Positions 19,046 through 32,677 of a stretch of DNA of 64,000 nucleotides are shown piece after piece. The notes under the pieces were generated by a model, which did not search any database, had not been told where the DNA came from, and saw only the letters and a program-made list of their open reading frames with translations. Numbering within the stretch: the first letter of the stretch is position 1; every line of letters starts with the position of its first letter. The translations under genes were made by a program, and so were the position numbers. This stretch comes from Aromatoleum aromaticum EbN1. GTDB taxonomy: Bacteria > Pseudomonadota > Gammaproteobacteria > Burkholderiales > Rhodocyclaceae. The DNA is taken from assembly GCF_000025965.1 (NCBI RefSeq), contig NC_006513.1, positions 2,852,001 through 2,916,000 of the forward strand, given 5' to 3'.

Positions 19046-21384
19046 TGCTAGAGATCGAAATCGACGGCAAGCAGGTATCGGTCGAGGATGGCAGCACCGT
19101 GATGGATGCCGCGACCAAGATCGGTGCATACATTCCGCACTTCTGTTATCACAAGAAACTATCCATCGCGGCAAATTGCCGCATGTGTCTCGTTCAAGTC
19201 GAAAAGGCGCCGAAGCCGCTGCCCGCATGCGCGACTCCGGTCACCAACGGCATGAAAGTGTGGACGCGGTCGGACCAGGCGATCAAGGCGCAAAAGGGGG
19301 TGATGGAGTTTTTGCTCATCAACCACCCGCTCGATTGCCCGATCTGCGATCAGGGCGGCGAGTGCCAGTTGCAGGATCTCGCAGTCGGTTACGGCGCGAG
19401 CCAGTCCCGCTACGAGGAAGAAAAGCGCGTCGTGTTCAACAAGAACCTCGGCCCGCTCGTGGCGACCGACATGACGCGTTGCATCAACTGCACACGCTGC
19501 GTGCGCTTCACGACCGAAATTGCAGGCATGATGGAACTCGGCCAGGCATTTCGCGGCGAGCATGCCGAAATCATGCCGTTCATCGAAAAGACGCTGGACT
19601 CCGAGCTGTCGGGCAACATCATCGACCTTTGCCCTGTCGGTGCGCTGACGTCGAAGCCCTTCCGTTTCGCTGCGCGGACGTGGGAGCTTTCCCGGCGCAA
19701 ATCGATCAGCCCGCACGATTCGCTCGGCTCTAACCTTGTCGTTCAGGTCAAACACGACATCGTCAAGCGTGTGCTGCCGCTCGAGAACGAGGCAATCAAC
19801 GAGTGCTGGCTGTCCGACAAGGACCGTTTTTCGTACGAAGGCCTGAACAGCGAGGATCGGCTGACGGTCCCGATGATCAAGCAGGATGGTGAGTGGAAAG
19901 AAGTCGACTGGCAGGCAGCGCTCGAATTCGTCGCGAACGGTCTGCTCGCGACGGCGAAGGAGAATGGGCCTGCGACAATCGGCGCCCTGGCATCGCCTCA
20001 TTCGACTCTCGAAGAATTGCACCTGTTGCAGAAACTCGCGCGCACGCTCGGTACCGACAACATCGACTTCCGGCTGCGCCAGTGGGATTTCCGCGCGGAC
20101 GGTCACCGGAGCGGCGCTCCGTGGCTCGGGATGGCGATCTCCGAGGTCGCGGAGCTGAATCGGCTGCTGATCATCGGCAGCTCCTTCCGCAAGGAGGCAC
20201 CGCTGCTGGCGCAGCGCGTGCGACAGGCGGCCAAGCGCGGGCTGCAGGTGAATGCGATTCATGCCGCAAGCGACGACTGGTTGTTGCCGGTCAGGAACCG
20301 GGCGCTGGTCGCTCCGTCGGCAATGGTCGGCATGCTGCTGCAGGTCGCGGGAGCTCTGGCGGCCGAAAAAGGTCTGTCGGTTGCAGACGAAATTGCTCCC
20401 CGCGTGCCTGCCGAGATCTCGGATGAAGCGCGTGCGATCGCGCAGAGTCTCTCCTCGGGCGCTCGCGTTGCCGTGTGGCTGGGCAATTTTGCGGAACAGT
20501 CCGAATTCGCCGCTGACCTGCAGGTCGTCGCACAGGAGATCGCCCGCTTGAGCGATGGATCCCTGGGCTTCATCGGCGAAGCGGCAAACAGCGTCGGCGG
20601 GTATCTCGCGAAGGCGGCACCCATCGTCGGCGGGTTCAACGCCCGGCAGATGGTCGAGCAGCCGCTGAAATCCTATCTGCTGCTCAATGCCGAGCCGGAT
20701 CTCGATTTTGCGCATCCCGTCGCAACGATGGCGGCACTGCGCGGCGCGCGGCTGGTCGTAGCGCTGTCCGCATTTACGTCGCCAGCGCTGCGCTCCTGTG
20801 CAACCGTGCTGCTGCCGATTGCTCCCTTTACCGAAACGTCCGGCACGTTCGTCAATTGTGAAGGCAGGGCGCAGAACTTCAACGCCGTCGCGCGTCCGCG
20901 CGGCGAGGCTCGACCCGGCTGGAAAGTGCTTCGCGTTCTCGGCAACCTGCTCGAACTGGAAGGGTTCGACCAGAACGATTCCGAGGCGGTCGCCGCGGAA
21001 GTGCTGTCTACCGACGTCGCCGAGCGCCTCGGGAACGGCGTGTCGGGCATCGAGCTTTCGGCGCGTCCTGCTGTTGCAGGCGGGCTGGAGCGCGTAAGCG
21101 ACGTGCCGATCTATTTCGCCGATCCGCTGGTGCGCCGGTCGCCTCCGCTGCAGAAGACGCGGGATGCCGCCGCACCGTCCGTTCGGGCGAGCTCGGCAAC
21201 CTTGGCGCGCCTGGGATTCGAAGCAGGAGCACGGGTTCGGGTAAGGCAGGGCGGGGCCGCCGTTGAACTCGCTGTCGTCGTCGATGAAAACGTCGCCGAC
21301 AAGTGCGTTCGCATTGCTGCCGCTCATCCTGTGACCGCAGCCCTCAGCCCGATGTGCGGCGAAATCAGCCTGGAGCGTGTTTGA
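19045..21384 (+). CDS. nuoG: NADH-quinone oxidoreductase subunit G
   Basis: 75-kDa-type subunit, 779 residues, with most peripheral-arm clusters. The N-terminal ferredoxin-like region has [21 protein letters not shown] and PACATPV for N1b, then [18 protein letters not shown] for N5, and [11 protein letters not shown] with CPVGAL for N4. The rest is a molybdopterin-oxidoreductase fold without cofactor. The start is fixed by overlap with the nuoF stop; the stop shares one base with the nuoH start. Confidence 0.97.
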   Translation: MLEIEIDGKQVSVEDGSTVMDAATKIGAYIPHFCYHKKLSIAANCRMCLVQVEKAPKPLPACATPVTNGMKVWTRSDQAIKAQKGVMEFLLINHPLDCPICDQGGECQLQDLAVGYGASQSRYEEEKRVVFNKNLGPLVATDMTRCINCTRCVRFTTEIAGMMELGQAFRGEHAEIMPFIEKTLDSELSGNIIDLCPVGALTSKPFRFAARTWELSRRKSISPHDSLGSNLVVQVKHDIVKRVLPLENEAINECWLSDKDRFSYEGLNSEDRLTVPMIKQDGEWKEVDWQAALEFVANGLLATAKENGPATIGALASPHSTLEELHLLQKLARTLGTDNIDFRLRQWDFRADGHRSGAPWLGMAISEVAELNRLLIIGSSFRKEAPLLAQRVRQAAKRGLQVNAIHAASDDWLLPVRNRALVAPSAMVGMLLQVAGALAAEKGLSVADEIAPRVPAEISDEARAIAQSLSSGARVAVWLGNFAEQSEFAADLQVVAQEIARLSDGSLGFIGEAANSVGGYLAKAAPIVGGFNARQMVEQPLKSYLLLNAEPDLDFAHPVATMAALRGARLVVALSAFTSPALRSCATVLLPIAPFTETSGTFVNCEGRAQNFNAVARPRGEARPGWKVLRVLGNLLELEGFDQNDSEAVAAEVLSTDVAERLGNGVSGIELSARPAVAGGLERVSDVPIYFADPLVRRSPPLQKTRDAAAPSVRASSATLARLGFEAGARVRVRQGGAAVELAVVVDENVADKCVRIAAAHPVTAALSPMCGEISLERV

Positions 21385-22433
21385 TGGAAGCTTTGCTCGA
21401 ACCCGTGGTGCAGTTGTTCGGGCCTGCGTGGCCCGCCGTGTGGACCCTCACGAAGATCGTTGCGATCATCGCGCCGTTGATGCTTTGTGTAGCGTATCTG
21501 ACCCTGGCGGAGCGCAAGGTCATCGGCTACATGCAGGTGCGGATCGGGCCGAACCGGGTCGGTCCGAAGGGACTGCTGCAGCCGATTGCCGACGGGATGA
21601 AGCTCCTTTTCAAGGAAATCATCGTCCCGACCGGCGCCAGCAAGGGGCTGTTCATCCTCGGCCCGATCCTGGCGATCGCGCCCTCGCTGGCAGCCTGGGC
21701 AGTGGTGCCGTTCGGCGAGGGAATGGTGCTTGCCGATGTCAACGCGGGGCTGCTGTTCCTGCTGGCAATCACGTCGGTCGAAGTGTATGGCGTCATCATC
21801 GCGGGTTGGGCGTCGAACTCGAAATACCCGTTTCTCGGTTCCATGCGGGCTGCAGCACAGATGGTGTCGTACGAAGTCGCGATGGGTTTCGCACTGATTT
21901 GTGTGCTGCTCATATCGGCGAGCCTCAATCTCACCGACATCGTTCGTTCGCAGGGACAGGGTCAATTCCACGAAATGGGTTTGTCGTTCCTGTCGTGGAA
22001 CTGGATCCCGCTGTTTCCGATGTTCATCGTGTTCCTGATTTCGGGCATTGCGGAAACCAACCGCGCGCCGTTCGACGTCGTCGAAGGGGAGTCCGAAGTC
22101 GTGGCCGGCCACATGGTCGAGTATTCGGGGATGGCGTTCGCGCTGTTCTTCCTTGCCGAATACGCGAACATGATCCTGGTCTCGATCCTGACGTCGGTGC
22201 TGTTTGTCGGTGGCTGGCTGTCCCCGGTCAGTTTCCTGCCTGACGGGTTCTTCTGGCTGGCGTTGAAAACGGCATTTTTCCTGTTCGTGTTCCTGTGGGC
22301 GCGAGCAACGTTCCCGCGCTTTCGCTACGACCACATCATGCGGCTGGGCTGGAAGGTATTCATTCCCATCACCCTGGTGTGGGTGATCGTGGTGGCAGTG
22401 TGGATGATGTCTCCGCTGTCGATCTGGAAATGA
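21384..22433 (+). CDS. nuoH: NADH-quinone oxidoreductase subunit H
   Basis: Membrane subunit that forms part of the quinone chamber; 349 residues with eight or more helices. Diagnostic stretches are [35 protein letters not shown], and [32 protein letters not shown] with the acidic residues of the E-channel. The start ATG overlaps the nuoG stop by one base. Confidence 0.97.
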   Translation: MEALLEPVVQLFGPAWPAVWTLTKIVAIIAPLMLCVAYLTLAERKVIGYMQVRIGPNRVGPKGLLQPIADGMKLLFKEIIVPTGASKGLFILGPILAIAPSLAAWAVVPFGEGMVLADVNAGLLFLLAITSVEVYGVIIAGWASNSKYPFLGSMRAAAQMVSYEVAMGFALICVLLISASLNLTDIVRSQGQGQFHEMGLSFLSWNWIPLFPMFIVFLISGIAETNRAPFDVVEGESEVVAGHMVEYSGMAFALFFLAEYANMILVSILTSVLFVGGWLSPVSFLPDGFFWLALKTAFFLFVFLWARATFPRFRYDHIMRLGWKVFIPITLVWVIVVAVWMMSPLSIWK

Positions 22434-22443
22434 GAGGCTGAAG

Positions 22444-22929
22444 ATGGGTGCGAAGGATTACATCGGTAGCCTGTTCCTCACGGAACTGATCAAGGGCCTG
22501 GCGCTGACCGGGCGCCACCTGTTTGCGCGCAAGATCACTGTGCAGTTCCCGGAGGAGAAGACGCCGGCGAGCCCGCGGTTTCGTGGACTGCATGCGCTGC
22601 GCCGCTATCCGAACGGAGAGGAGCGGTGCATTGCATGCAAGCTTTGTGAAGCGGTCTGCCCGGCGCTGGCGATCACGATCGAATCCGAGCAGCGGGACGA
22701 TGGGTCGCGGCGCACCAAGCGCTATGACATAGACCTTACCAAGTGCATTTTTTGCGGTTTCTGCGAGGAAGCATGTCCGGTCGACGCGGTGGTTGAAACC
22801 CGAGTGATGGAATATCACGGTGAGAAACGCGGCGATCTCTACTACACGAAGCAGATGCTGCTTGCGGTGGGTGATCGTTATGAAGCACAGATTGCTGCCG
22901 ATCGCGAAGCCGACGCCAAGTATCGCTAA
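22444..22929 (+). CDS. nuoI: NADH-quinone oxidoreductase subunit I
   Basis: TYKY-type 8Fe ferredoxin subunit carrying clusters N6a and N6b. The 161 residues contain two full [4Fe-4S] motifs, [12 protein letters not shown] and [12 protein letters not shown], after an amphipathic N-terminal helix that lies on the membrane. Ten bases after nuoH. Confidence 0.97.
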   Translation: MGAKDYIGSLFLTELIKGLALTGRHLFARKITVQFPEEKTPASPRFRGLHALRRYPNGEERCIACKLCEAVCPALAITIESEQRDDGSRRTKRYDIDLTKCIFCGFCEEACPVDAVVETRVMEYHGEKRGDLYYTKQMLLAVGDRYEAQIAADREADAKYR

Positions 22930-22961
22930 GGGAGGGCGCTGACGGGCGCCACGAAAAGAAA

Positions 22962-23564
22962 ATGGATTTCAAGACTTTCGTCTTTTACGTTCTTGCCGTG
23001 ATCATGGTTTTCGCCGGGTTGAGAGTCATTACGGCTCGAAACCCGGTACACGCGGCCTTGTTCCTGGTGCTGTCGTTCTTCTCGGCAGGCGGGATCTGGC
23101 TGTTGCTGGCGGCGGAGTTTCTCGCGGTTGTCCTCGTGATGGTGTATGTGGGCGCAGTCATGGTGCTGTTCCTGTTCGTCGTCATGATGCTGGACATCAA
23201 CCTCGATCGGCTGCGACAGGGATTCTGGAGCTATCTCCCGGTGGGCGCGCTGATCGGCGTGCTGCTGGTGGTCGAGATGGCGCTGGTGCTCGGTGGGCGG
23301 TACTTCGGACTGGAAGCAATGCCCGAGCCGCCGGCGGCTCAGGCGGGGTACAGCAACACGCGTGAGTTGGGGCGGCTGCTCTATACCGATTACGTGTATC
23401 CGTTCGAGCTCGCTTCGCTGTTGCTGCTCGTGGCGATGATCGTCGCGGTGACCCTGACGCTGCGCAAGCGCAAGGGCGTGCGTTATCTCAATCCGTCCGA
23501 ACAGATTTCGATCAAGCGTGGCGATCGCGTCGAACTGATTTCGATGCCCGCCGAGAAAGAATAA
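22962..23564 (+). CDS. nuoJ: NADH-quinone oxidoreductase subunit J
   Basis: Membrane-arm subunit, 200 residues with five predicted helices. VMVYVGAVMVLFLFVVMMLDIN is the conserved third-helix region involved in coupling. A hydrophilic basic C-terminus follows. Between nuoI and nuoK on the same strand. Confidence 0.95.
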   Translation: MDFKTFVFYVLAVIMVFAGLRVITARNPVHAALFLVLSFFSAGGIWLLLAAEFLAVVLVMVYVGAVMVLFLFVVMMLDINLDRLRQGFWSYLPVGALIGVLLVVEMALVLGGRYFGLEAMPEPPAAQAGYSNTRELGRLLYTDYVYPFELASLLLLVAMIVAVTLTLRKRKGVRYLNPSEQISIKRGDRVELISMPAEKE

Positions 23565-23607
23565 GAACCGCTGCCGCTGTTAGGCCGATGCAATCAGGGA
23601 GTCATTG

Positions 23608-23913
23608 ATGCTTTCGCTTTCCCACTATCTCGTTCTGGGCGCGATCCTGTTCGCGATCAGCGTGGTCGGGATTTTCCTCAACCGGAAGAACCTGATCGTC
23701 CTGCTGATGGCTATCGAGTTGATGTTGCTCGCGGTCAATCTGAACTTCATTGCCTTTTCGCATTATCTCGGCGATCTGGCAGGGCAGATCTTTGTTTTCT
23801 TCATTCTCACCGTGGCAGCAGCGGAATCGGCAATCGGTCTTGCGATTCTGGTGGTGTTGTTCCGCAATCTGCGGACGATCCATGTGGATGATCTCGACAG
23901 CCTCAAGGGTTAA
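23608..23913 (+). CDS. nuoK: NADH-quinone oxidoreductase subunit K
   Basis: MrpC-like membrane subunit, 101 residues with three helices, exactly the family length. Conserved Glu residues lie in [16 protein letters not shown] and [18 protein letters not shown] 23608 has AGGGAG six bases upstream; an in-frame TTG at 23605 is not needed. Confidence 0.96.
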   Translation: MLSLSHYLVLGAILFAISVVGIFLNRKNLIVLLMAIELMLLAVNLNFIAFSHYLGDLAGQIFVFFILTVAAAESAIGLAILVVLFRNLRTIHVDDLDSLKG

Positions 23914-23925
23914 GGAAGCGGCTCG

Positions 23926-25947
<2,022 letters not shown>

Positions 25948-26013
25948 ACGGGCAGGAACAGTGAATAACGATAAACGCGCGTCGGTCGTCGACGCACTTG
26001 ACGGAAAGTAACG

Positions 26014-27495
26014 ATGACGGGTTTGCCATTCCTGAGCCTTGCGATCTGGGTACCGATCCTGGGGGGGTTGCTCGTGCTAGCGACCGGGTCGGATCGTAAT
26101 GCGCCGCTGGCGCGATTCCTGGCCATGCTGGTCGCCATTGCCGGTTTCCTCGTGACGCTGCCGCTGTACTCGCAGTTCGACGCGAGTACCAGCGCGATGC
26201 AGTTCGTCGAGATCCTGCCGTGGATTCCGCGATTCAACATCAATTACCACCTCGGGGTCGACGGGATTTCGGTCCTGTTCATCCTGTTGAATGCGTTCAT
26301 CACCATCGTGGTAGTTATTGCGGGATGGCAGGTGATCCGGGAGAAGGTGGCGCAGTACATGGCTGCGTTCCTGATCATGTCGGGCCTGATGAACGGCATC
26401 TTCTCGGCACTCGATGCCATACTGTTCTACACGTTCTTCGAGGCTTCGCTGATCCCGTTGTATCTGGTCATCGGCATCTGGGGCGGCACGAACCGGGTAT
26501 ACGCCGCAATCAAGTTCTTCCTCTATACGCTGCTCGGCTCGCTGTTGATGCTGGTTGCGTTGCTGTATCTGTTCATGGAAGCGGGTGGCAGTTTCAACAT
26601 CCTCGACTGGCACCAGCTGCCGCTCGGGATGGGCCCGCAGACGCTGATTTTCTGGGCCTTCCTCATCGCGTTCGCGGTGAAGGTGCCGATGTGGCCTGTT
26701 CATACGTGGTTGCCCGATGCGCACGTCGAGGCGCCGACCGGAGGGTCGGTGGTGCTGGCGGCGATTGCCCTGAAGCTTGGCGCCTACGGTTTCCTGCGTT
26801 TCTCGCTGCCGATCGTCCCGGACGCGGCCCAGGCGATGGCGCCAATGATGATCGCGCTGTCACTGATTGCGGTGATCTATATCGGGTTCGTCGCCATCGT
26901 GCAGACAGACATGAAGAAGCTCGTCGCGTACTCGTCGATCGCACACATGGGTTTCGTCACGCTCGGGTTCTTCATGTTCAACACCCTCGGCCTCGAGGGG
27001 GCGCTCGTGCAGATGGTTTCGCACGGCTTCGTCTCGGGCGCGATGTTCCTTTGCATCGGCGTGCTTTACGACCGCATGCATACGCGCAACATCGCGGACT
27101 ACGGCGGCGTGGTGAAGGTGATGCCCAAGTTCGCGGCATTTTTCATGCTGTTCTCGATGGCCAATGCCGGATTGCCGGGAACCAGCGGCTTCGTCGGCGA
27201 GTTCATGGTGGTTCTCGGCGCAGTCCAGTTCAATTTCTGGGTTGCGTTCGGGGCAGCGATCACGCTGATTCTCGGCGCCGCATACACCCTCTGGATGTAC
27301 AAGCGCGTGATGTTCGGCGTGGTCGGCAACAGCCATGTGGCACAGCTGAATGACATCAACGGACGAGAGTTCGCGTTCCTCGGGGTTCTGGCCCTCTGCG
27401 TGCTGGCAATGGGCTTGTATCCGTACCCCTTCACCGAAGTCATGCACGCTTCGGTCAATGAACTCCTGCGGCACGTTGCCGTAAGCAAGCTCTAA
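26014..27495 (+). CDS. nuoM: NADH-quinone oxidoreductase subunit M
   Basis: Antiporter-like proton-pumping subunit, 493 residues and about 14 helices. Core motifs are FYTFFEASLIPLYLVIGIWGG with the pumping Glu, AFAVKVPMWPVHTWLPDAHVEAPTGGSVVLAAI and DMKKLVAYSSIAHMGF. It lies 66 bases after nuoL. Confidence 0.97.
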   Translation: MTGLPFLSLAIWVPILGGLLVLATGSDRNAPLARFLAMLVAIAGFLVTLPLYSQFDASTSAMQFVEILPWIPRFNINYHLGVDGISVLFILLNAFITIVVVIAGWQVIREKVAQYMAAFLIMSGLMNGIFSALDAILFYTFFEASLIPLYLVIGIWGGTNRVYAAIKFFLYTLLGSLLMLVALLYLFMEAGGSFNILDWHQLPLGMGPQTLIFWAFLIAFAVKVPMWPVHTWLPDAHVEAPTGGSVVLAAIALKLGAYGFLRFSLPIVPDAAQAMAPMMIALSLIAVIYIGFVAIVQTDMKKLVAYSSIAHMGFVTLGFFMFNTLGLEGALVQMVSHGFVSGAMFLCIGVLYDRMHTRNIADYGGVVKVMPKFAAFFMLFSMANAGLPGTSGFVGEFMVVLGAVQFNFWVAFGAAITLILGAAYTLWMYKRVMFGVVGNSHVAQLNDINGREFAFLGVLALCVLAMGLYPYPFTEVMHASVNELLRHVAVSKL

Positions 27496-27531
27496 TCGAG
27501 CGGGCGAGACTTTTTTCGGACTGGTCAGAAG

Positions 27532-29001
27532 ATGAATTTCGTTATTCCCGACTTCTACCCCGCGGCGGCCGAGATTTTTGTTGCCGTGATGGCGCTCATC
27601 ATCATGATGGCGACGACTTTTGCGCGGCGGATTGCACGCGGTCTGGCCTACTATCTGACCCAGACAACTCTGGTCGTCGCCGCGTTGATCACGATTGGGA
27701 CAATGGACGGTCAGGTCACGTTGACTTTCAGCAACATGTTCATTTCGGACCTGATGGGGGATTTCCTCAAGGTCATGATCTACTTCACCGTCGCGATCGC
27801 CCTGCTGTACGGGCGAGGCTACCTTGCAGACCGCAACATCGACCGCCCCGAATACTATCTGCTCACGCTGCTGATGACGCTCGGCATGATGGTGATGGTC
27901 ACGTCGAACCACATGTTGTCGCTGTACATCGGACTGGAGATGATGTCGCTGTCGCTTTACGGGATGGTGGCATTCGACCGCGAGTCGGCTCGTTCGACCG
28001 AAGCGGCGATGAAGTATTTCGTGCTCGGCGCGCTCGCGTCCGGCCTGCTGCTGTATGGCATGTCGATGGTTTATGGCGCAACCGGCAGCCTCGAGTTCTC
28101 GGGGATCGCGCAGTCGATCTATCACCAGGCTGCGAACAAGACCGTGCTGCTGTTCGGCGTGGTGTTCCTGGTCGCGGGAATCGCGTTCAAACTGGGAGTG
28201 GTGCCTTTCCACATGTGGGTGCCCGACGTCTATCAAGGCGCTCCGACCGCCGTGACGCTGATGATCTCGTCGGCACCAAAGCTTGCCGCGTTTGCCATGG
28301 CGATGCGGCTACTGGTGTATGGCCTGTTCGAACTGGCGGAACAGTGGCAATCGATGCTGATGTTCCTCGCCGTGCTGTCGATCATTCTGGGCAACTTCGC
28401 GGCGATCGCCCAGTCGAGCCTCAAGCGGATGCTGGCGTATTCTGGCATTTCGCACATGGGTTTCGTACTGCTGGGGCTGCTTTCCGGCGTGGTCGAGGGC
28501 GACCGTCATTTCGCGCTCAACGCCTACAGTTCGGCCATGTTTTACGCCGTGTCGTACGTGATCATGAGCCTTGCCTCGTTCGGAATGGTGATCCTGCTGT
28601 CGCGGGCGGGGTTCGAAGCCGAGAATATCGACGACTTCAAGGGCCTGAACAAACGTAGTTCCTGGTTCGCTGCAATGATGATGGTCGTCATGTTCTCGAT
28701 GGCGGGCATCCCGTTCTTCATCGGATTCTTCGCGAAACTGGCCGTGCTTCAGGCAGTCGTCGCAGCGGGCTATGTGTGGCTCGCCGTGCTGGCCGTGATG
28801 ATGTCAGTGATCGGCGCGTATTACTACCTGCGCGTCGTGAAGGTCATGTATTTCGATGAACCTGTCGATTCCGCGCCGATCCGAGCTCCGGCGGAAGTAC
28901 GAGTGATGCTTTCGGCCAACGGTCTGGCGATCGCGGTACTCGGCCTGCTGCCCCAGGGACTGATGTCGGTCTGCGCCTATGCCTTGCTCGCCTCCCTCTG
29001 A
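27532..29001 (+). CDS. nuoN: NADH-quinone oxidoreductase subunit N
   Basis: Third antiporter-like subunit, 489 residues and about 14 helices. Typical motifs are [60 protein letters not shown] and [16 protein letters not shown]. It ends the complex I operon; the downstream Nudix gene starts inside its last codons. Confidence 0.97.
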   Translation: MNFVIPDFYPAAAEIFVAVMALIIMMATTFARRIARGLAYYLTQTTLVVAALITIGTMDGQVTLTFSNMFISDLMGDFLKVMIYFTVAIALLYGRGYLADRNIDRPEYYLLTLLMTLGMMVMVTSNHMLSLYIGLEMMSLSLYGMVAFDRESARSTEAAMKYFVLGALASGLLLYGMSMVYGATGSLEFSGIAQSIYHQAANKTVLLFGVVFLVAGIAFKLGVVPFHMWVPDVYQGAPTAVTLMISSAPKLAAFAMAMRLLVYGLFELAEQWQSMLMFLAVLSIILGNFAAIAQSSLKRMLAYSGISHMGFVLLGLLSGVVEGDRHFALNAYSSAMFYAVSYVIMSLASFGMVILLSRAGFEAENIDDFKGLNKRSSWFAAMMMVVMFSMAGIPFFIGFFAKLAVLQAVVAAGYVWLAVLAVMMSVIGAYYYLRVVKVMYFDEPVDSAPIRAPAEVRVMLSANGLAIAVLGLLPQGLMSVCAYALLASL

Positions 29002-29566
29002 GCGGGATCCCCTCGAAGAACTCGAACTCGACTCCGAGCGGGTTTTCGACGGGGCGTTGCTGGAGGTCAGCCGCGATCGCGTCAGGCTCCCCGACGGCGC
29101 GGAATCGATGCGCGAATATGTGCGACATCCCGGCGCGGTGGTGGTGCTTGCGGTGCTTCCCGACGACAGGCTGCTGTTCGAGCGCCAGTATCGCTACCCC
29201 CTTCGGCGTGCCTTTATCGAGCTGCCGGCTGGAAAGATCGATGCCGGCGAAGACCTGCTGAGTTGTGCTCGGCGGGAGCTGCGGGAAGAGACCGGCTACG
29301 AGGCCGACGAATGGCAGTATCTGGGTGTGATGCACCCGTGCATCGGCTATTCGAACGAACGCATCGAGATTTTTCTCGCACGTGGCCTCACGCATGTCGG
29401 TAATGCCCTCGACGACGGTGAGTTTCTCGAGGTCCTGACCCTTTCCGTCGAGGAGGCGCTGGAAGCTGCGCAGGACGGACGCATCACGGACGGCAAGAGC
29501 ATCGTTGCGCTGTTCCGTGGCTTCCGTGCGCTGGGCTTGGCGGTGGGGCCGGCTGGCGGCGGCTGA
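28979..29566 (+). CDS. Nudix hydrolase, ADP-ribose pyrophosphatase type
   Basis: A 195-residue Nudix protein. The Nudix box is exact: G, five residues, E, seven residues, REL, REE, TGY ([23 protein letters not shown], about residues 82-104). The flanking [36 protein letters not shown] is typical of ADP-sugar pyrophosphatases (NudF-like), which hydrolyse ADP-ribose to AMP and ribose-5-phosphate. The start overlaps the end of nuoN by 23 bases, so it is read as the last gene of the nuo transcript. A strong terminator follows. Substrate is inferred from family resemblance. Confidence 0.88.
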   Translation: MPCSPPSERDPLEELELDSERVFDGALLEVSRDRVRLPDGAESMREYVRHPGAVVVLAVLPDDRLLFERQYRYPLRRAFIELPAGKIDAGEDLLSCARRELREETGYEADEWQYLGVMHPCIGYSNERIEIFLARGLTHVGNALDDGEFLEVLTLSVEEALEAAQDGRITDGKSIVALFRGFRALGLAVGPAGGG

Positions 29567-29620
29567 AGAGTCTCGAGGCAGCCCTGCCTCGCTGGGCCGC
29601 CTGTTTCTTTCCGATGCGCG

Positions 29621-29651
29621 AAAGCCCGCGATTTTCCGATCGCGGGCTTTT
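29621..29651. terminator. Bidirectional terminator between Nudix gene and nrdJ
   Basis: Arms AAAGCCCGCGAT / ATCGCGGGCTTT around a 6-base loop, with a further T on the plus side and A-rich bases on the other, so it can serve both the nuo operon and the convergent nrdJ. Confidence 0.85.
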
Positions 29652-29661
29652 GTCTGGTTCC

Positions 29662-32553
29662 TCAGCCGCAGGTCCCGACGGCCCCGCAGGCGGTGCAGAA
29701 ATCGCAGCCGTCCTTGCGGATCACCGAATAATTCCCGCATTCGGCGCATAGCGTGCCCTGCATGACTTTCGGGTCGCTGTTCTCGCGCGGCGCCTCGAGA
29801 ATACCCATCTCGCGGAGTGGATAACCTTTTTCATCGAGGACGCCGAGCATCGCGTAGCGGTGGATGATCAACTGCGCCATGTACGCGACGGTGCTGGGGT
29901 AGTTCTGCTGCCGCTTCGTCCCGGGCACGAACGCCATGAAGTCACCGAGGGGTTCCGGGTAGTTCAACAGCTTGCGCAGCTTCATGCCGATCCATGCCGG
30001 GTCCATGACGCGCATGTCGAGCGACAGGATACGGGTCAGCCCGTCGAGCGCTCGAGGGTAATTGCCCGAGAGCCACAATGAGTACGGTCGGGTGACGCCC
30101 ACCGAGAAGTCGTCCTGGGCCGGTAGCGTGATCTCCTTCATCCCCAGCACGAAGTCTTCTCCGGTAGCAGGGTTCTGGATGTCCACAGTCCAGGACAGCG
30201 TACCGTCGGTGCCGGTCTTCGGCTCCTGCAGGCTGAACAGCGTGTCGAGAACCGGGGTCGGGCCTTCGACGGCGAGTGCGCCGAGCCGTTCGCAGCGGTA
30301 GCGCACGACCTGTGCGAAGGCGGAGACGGCACCCGGAAAGAGTTTTTTCTCTCCGTGGGGCGGGAACGGCATCTCGAAGGATTTTTCGCCGATCGTCATG
30401 GCCAGCGTCTCGAGCTTCAGCTTGAGCCAGCCGTGGTCGTTCGCGCGCATGTCCATCGAGAGCGTCTTGGCGACCGCGCCGAGCCCGCGCGGCTGGTCGG
30501 CGCCGTTGACCCAGACTTCGAACGGGAAGCCGCCGGCACCCTGGGTTTCGGTTTCGATGTGGCCGACGAACAGCGCGAATTCACCTTGCGGCGTGCCGAG
30601 CATGTAGGTCCACGCGAGGTTGCCGTCGGGCAGTTCCGGGCGGCCAGGCCAGCGCAGGCTCGACAGCACCGGCGCAGGGAGGCTCTTGATCGCCAAGCGC
30701 TTGTTGGGCCCGGAAAATTCGATGTCCTGCGGCTGCTTCGGTGCGGCGGATGGCGTCACCGACAGCACCGAACCGAGCACCGAGTTCGGACGATAGGTCG
30801 CAAGACCCTTGAGACCGGCTTTCCACGCGGAAAGGTATAGATCCTCGAATTCGGCATATGGATAGTCTTCCGGTACGTTCACGGTTTTCGAGATCGACGT
30901 GTCGACGTACGGGGCGACCGCTGCGACCATGTCCTTGTGGGCTTGGGCGGAAATTTCGAGAGCGGTGACGAAATAGGGCGGAAGCTCGTCGACATTGCCG
31001 CCCAGGTGCTTGAATAGCCGCCACGCGTAATCCTCGACCGGGTATTCCTTGTAGGTCCCGTCGGCCATGCGCTTGCGGCGCGTGTAAGTGTAGGAGAACG
31101 GTGGCTCGATCCCGTTCGACGCGTTGTCGGCAAAAGCGAGCGAGATCGTGCCGGTGGGGGCGATCGAGAGAAGGTGGGAATTGCGCAGCCCGTGCTTGCG
31201 GATCTTGTCCTTGAGGTCGGCGGGCAGGCGCGATGCGAAGTTGCCGCCCGACAGGTACAGGTCGGCGTTGAACAGCGGGAAAGCCCCGCGCTCTTTCGCG
31301 AGCTCGACCGAAGCGAGGTAGGCGCGGTCTCGCATGTACTCCGAGATCTTCGTCGCCACCGCGCGCGCGTCGGGCGAATCGTAGCGCTTGCACAGCATGA
31401 TCAGCGCGTCGCCAAGTCCGGTGAAGCCGAGGCCGACGCGCCGTTTCGACTGTGCTTCGTTCTCCTGTTGCGGCAACGGCCAGTGCGTGACGTCGAGCAC
31501 GTTGTCGAGCATGCGGATCGCGACGTCGACGACCTTGCCGAACGCCGGGTAATCGAATTCCGCCTTGTCCGTGAAAGGGTGCTTGATGAACGGCGTGAGG
31601 TTGATCGAACCAAGGTCGCAGCAGCCGTATGGCGGCAGCGGTTGCTCGGCGCAGGGGTTGGTCGCTTCGATCGTTTCGCAGTAGTGAAGGTTGTTGTCCT
31701 GGTTCATCCGGTCGAGGAACAGGATTCCCGGCTCGGCGTGGTCGTACGTGGAACGCATGATCTGGTCCCACAGCTCGCGCGCGGGGAGCTTGCGGTAGAC
31801 CCACAGGCCGTCGTCACGCTGGTAGGCGCCGGCCGCCTTCAGCTCTTCGATCGGTTCGGCCTTGTGCGCGAGTTCGACGTCGGCATCGGTGTCGACAGCC
31901 TTCATGAACGCGTCGGACACGCCCACCGAGATGTTGAAATTGGTCAGGTCGCCATGATCCTTGGCGTGGATGAATTCCTCGACGTCTGGATGGTCGCAGC
32001 GCAGCACGCCCATCTGGGCACCACGACGAGCACCTGCCGATTCGACGGTTTCGCAGGAACGGTCGAATACGCGCATGTAGGACACCGGACCGGAAGCATT
32101 CGAAAGCGTGCCCCGGACCAGCGCGCCCTTTGGCCGGATGCTGGAAAAGTCGTAGCCGACGCCACCGCCGCGGCGCATCGTTTCTGCTGCCTGGGCGAGG
32201 GCGGTGTAGATGCCGGGGCGTCCATCGACCGCTTCGGTGACTGAATCCCCGACCGGCTGGACGAAGCAGTTGATCAGTGTCGCCTGAAGATTCGTTCCGG
32301 CAGCGCTGTTGATGCGGCCGGCGGGAACAAAGCCTTTTTCCTGGGCTTCGAGGAATTTCGCTTCCCAGTGTGCACGCTTGTCTTCAGCTTCGACAATCGC
32401 CAGCGCACGCGCCACCCGGGCGCGCACTTCACCCACGCTCCGTTCGTCACCCTTGGCGTATTTTTCGACCAGAACTTCGCCGGAAATCTCCTGCGGCGCC
32501 AGCGTGGATGCGTCGGTCTTGCCCTTGGCCTGATGATGGATAGCGATGCTCAT
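29662..32553 (-). CDS. nrdJ: Adenosylcobalamin-dependent (class II) ribonucleotide reductase, single chain
   Basis: Reduces ribonucleotides to deoxyribonucleotides with adenosylcobalamin as radical source, so it works with or without oxygen. The 963-residue product has the redox Cys in [11 protein letters not shown], the glycyl-rich [14 protein letters not shown] region, the radical/catalytic [21 protein letters not shown] motif and [14 protein letters not shown]. After the core come two similar ~120-residue segments (about 641-761 and 782-904) and a C-terminal zinc-ribbon CAECG...CDFCTACG. In Pseudomonas the equivalent C-terminal part is a separate gene, nrdJb. The start ATG has a poor ribosome site. 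No cobalamin riboswitch was recognised upstream. Confidence 0.95.
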   Translation of the reverse strand: MSIAIHHQAKGKTDASTLAPQEISGEVLVEKYAKGDERSVGEVRARVARALAIVEAEDKRAHWEAKFLEAQEKGFVPAGRINSAAGTNLQATLINCFVQPVGDSVTEAVDGRPGIYTALAQAAETMRRGGGVGYDFSSIRPKGALVRGTLSNASGPVSYMRVFDRSCETVESAGARRGAQMGVLRCDHPDVEEFIHAKDHGDLTNFNISVGVSDAFMKAVDTDADVELAHKAEPIEELKAAGAYQRDDGLWVYRKLPARELWDQIMRSTYDHAEPGILFLDRMNQDNNLHYCETIEATNPCAEQPLPPYGCCDLGSINLTPFIKHPFTDKAEFDYPAFGKVVDVAIRMLDNVLDVTHWPLPQQENEAQSKRRVGLGFTGLGDALIMLCKRYDSPDARAVATKISEYMRDRAYLASVELAKERGAFPLFNADLYLSGGNFASRLPADLKDKIRKHGLRNSHLLSIAPTGTISLAFADNASNGIEPPFSYTYTRRKRMADGTYKEYPVEDYAWRLFKHLGGNVDELPPYFVTALEISAQAHKDMVAAVAPYVDTSISKTVNVPEDYPYAEFEDLYLSAWKAGLKGLATYRPNSVLGSVLSVTPSAAPKQPQDIEFSGPNKRLAIKSLPAPVLSSLRWPGRPELPDGNLAWTYMLGTPQGEFALFVGHIETETQGAGGFPFEVWVNGADQPRGLGAVAKTLSMDMRANDHGWLKLKLETLAMTIGEKSFEMPFPPHGEKKLFPGAVSAFAQVVRYRCERLGALAVEGPTPVLDTLFSLQEPKTGTDGTLSWTVDIQNPATGEDFVLGMKEITLPAQDDFSVGVTRPYSLWLSGNYPRALDGLTRILSLDMRVMDPAWIGMKLRKLLNYPEPLGDFMAFVPGTKRQQNYPSTVAYMAQLIIHRYAMLGVLDEKGYPLREMGILEAPRENSDPKVMQGTLCAECGNYSVIRKDGCDFCTACGAVGTCG

Positions 32554-32639
32554 GGTCTTTTTTGGAGTTGTCTGAAGGTGACCGAAGAATAGCGCGTAAA
32601 GGTCGATAAGGCAAAAAAATAAATTGTATTTTAAACAAC

Positions 32640-32666
32640 ATCTTATCGTTTATTTCAGTATGTCAA
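32640..32666 (-). promoter_or_regulatory. Putative nrdJ promoter
   Basis: On the minus strand a perfect -35 TTGACA (32666-32661) is followed after 15 bases by TAAGAT (32645-32640). The spacing is two short of ideal, so the -10 assignment is uncertain. It lies about 90 bases upstream of the nrdJ start, in AT-rich DNA. Confidence 0.45.
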
Positions 32667-32677
32667 CAGCTCGACCG

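Noticed and set aside
19159-21327. 722-codon open frame on the minus strand
   Set aside because: Antisense to nuoG, which is fully supported by Fe-S motifs; the antisense product has no recognisable motif.
31174-32244. 356-codon plus-strand frame opposite nrdJ
   Set aside because: Lies wholly within the conserved catalytic core of nrdJ on the other strand; no start-site support.
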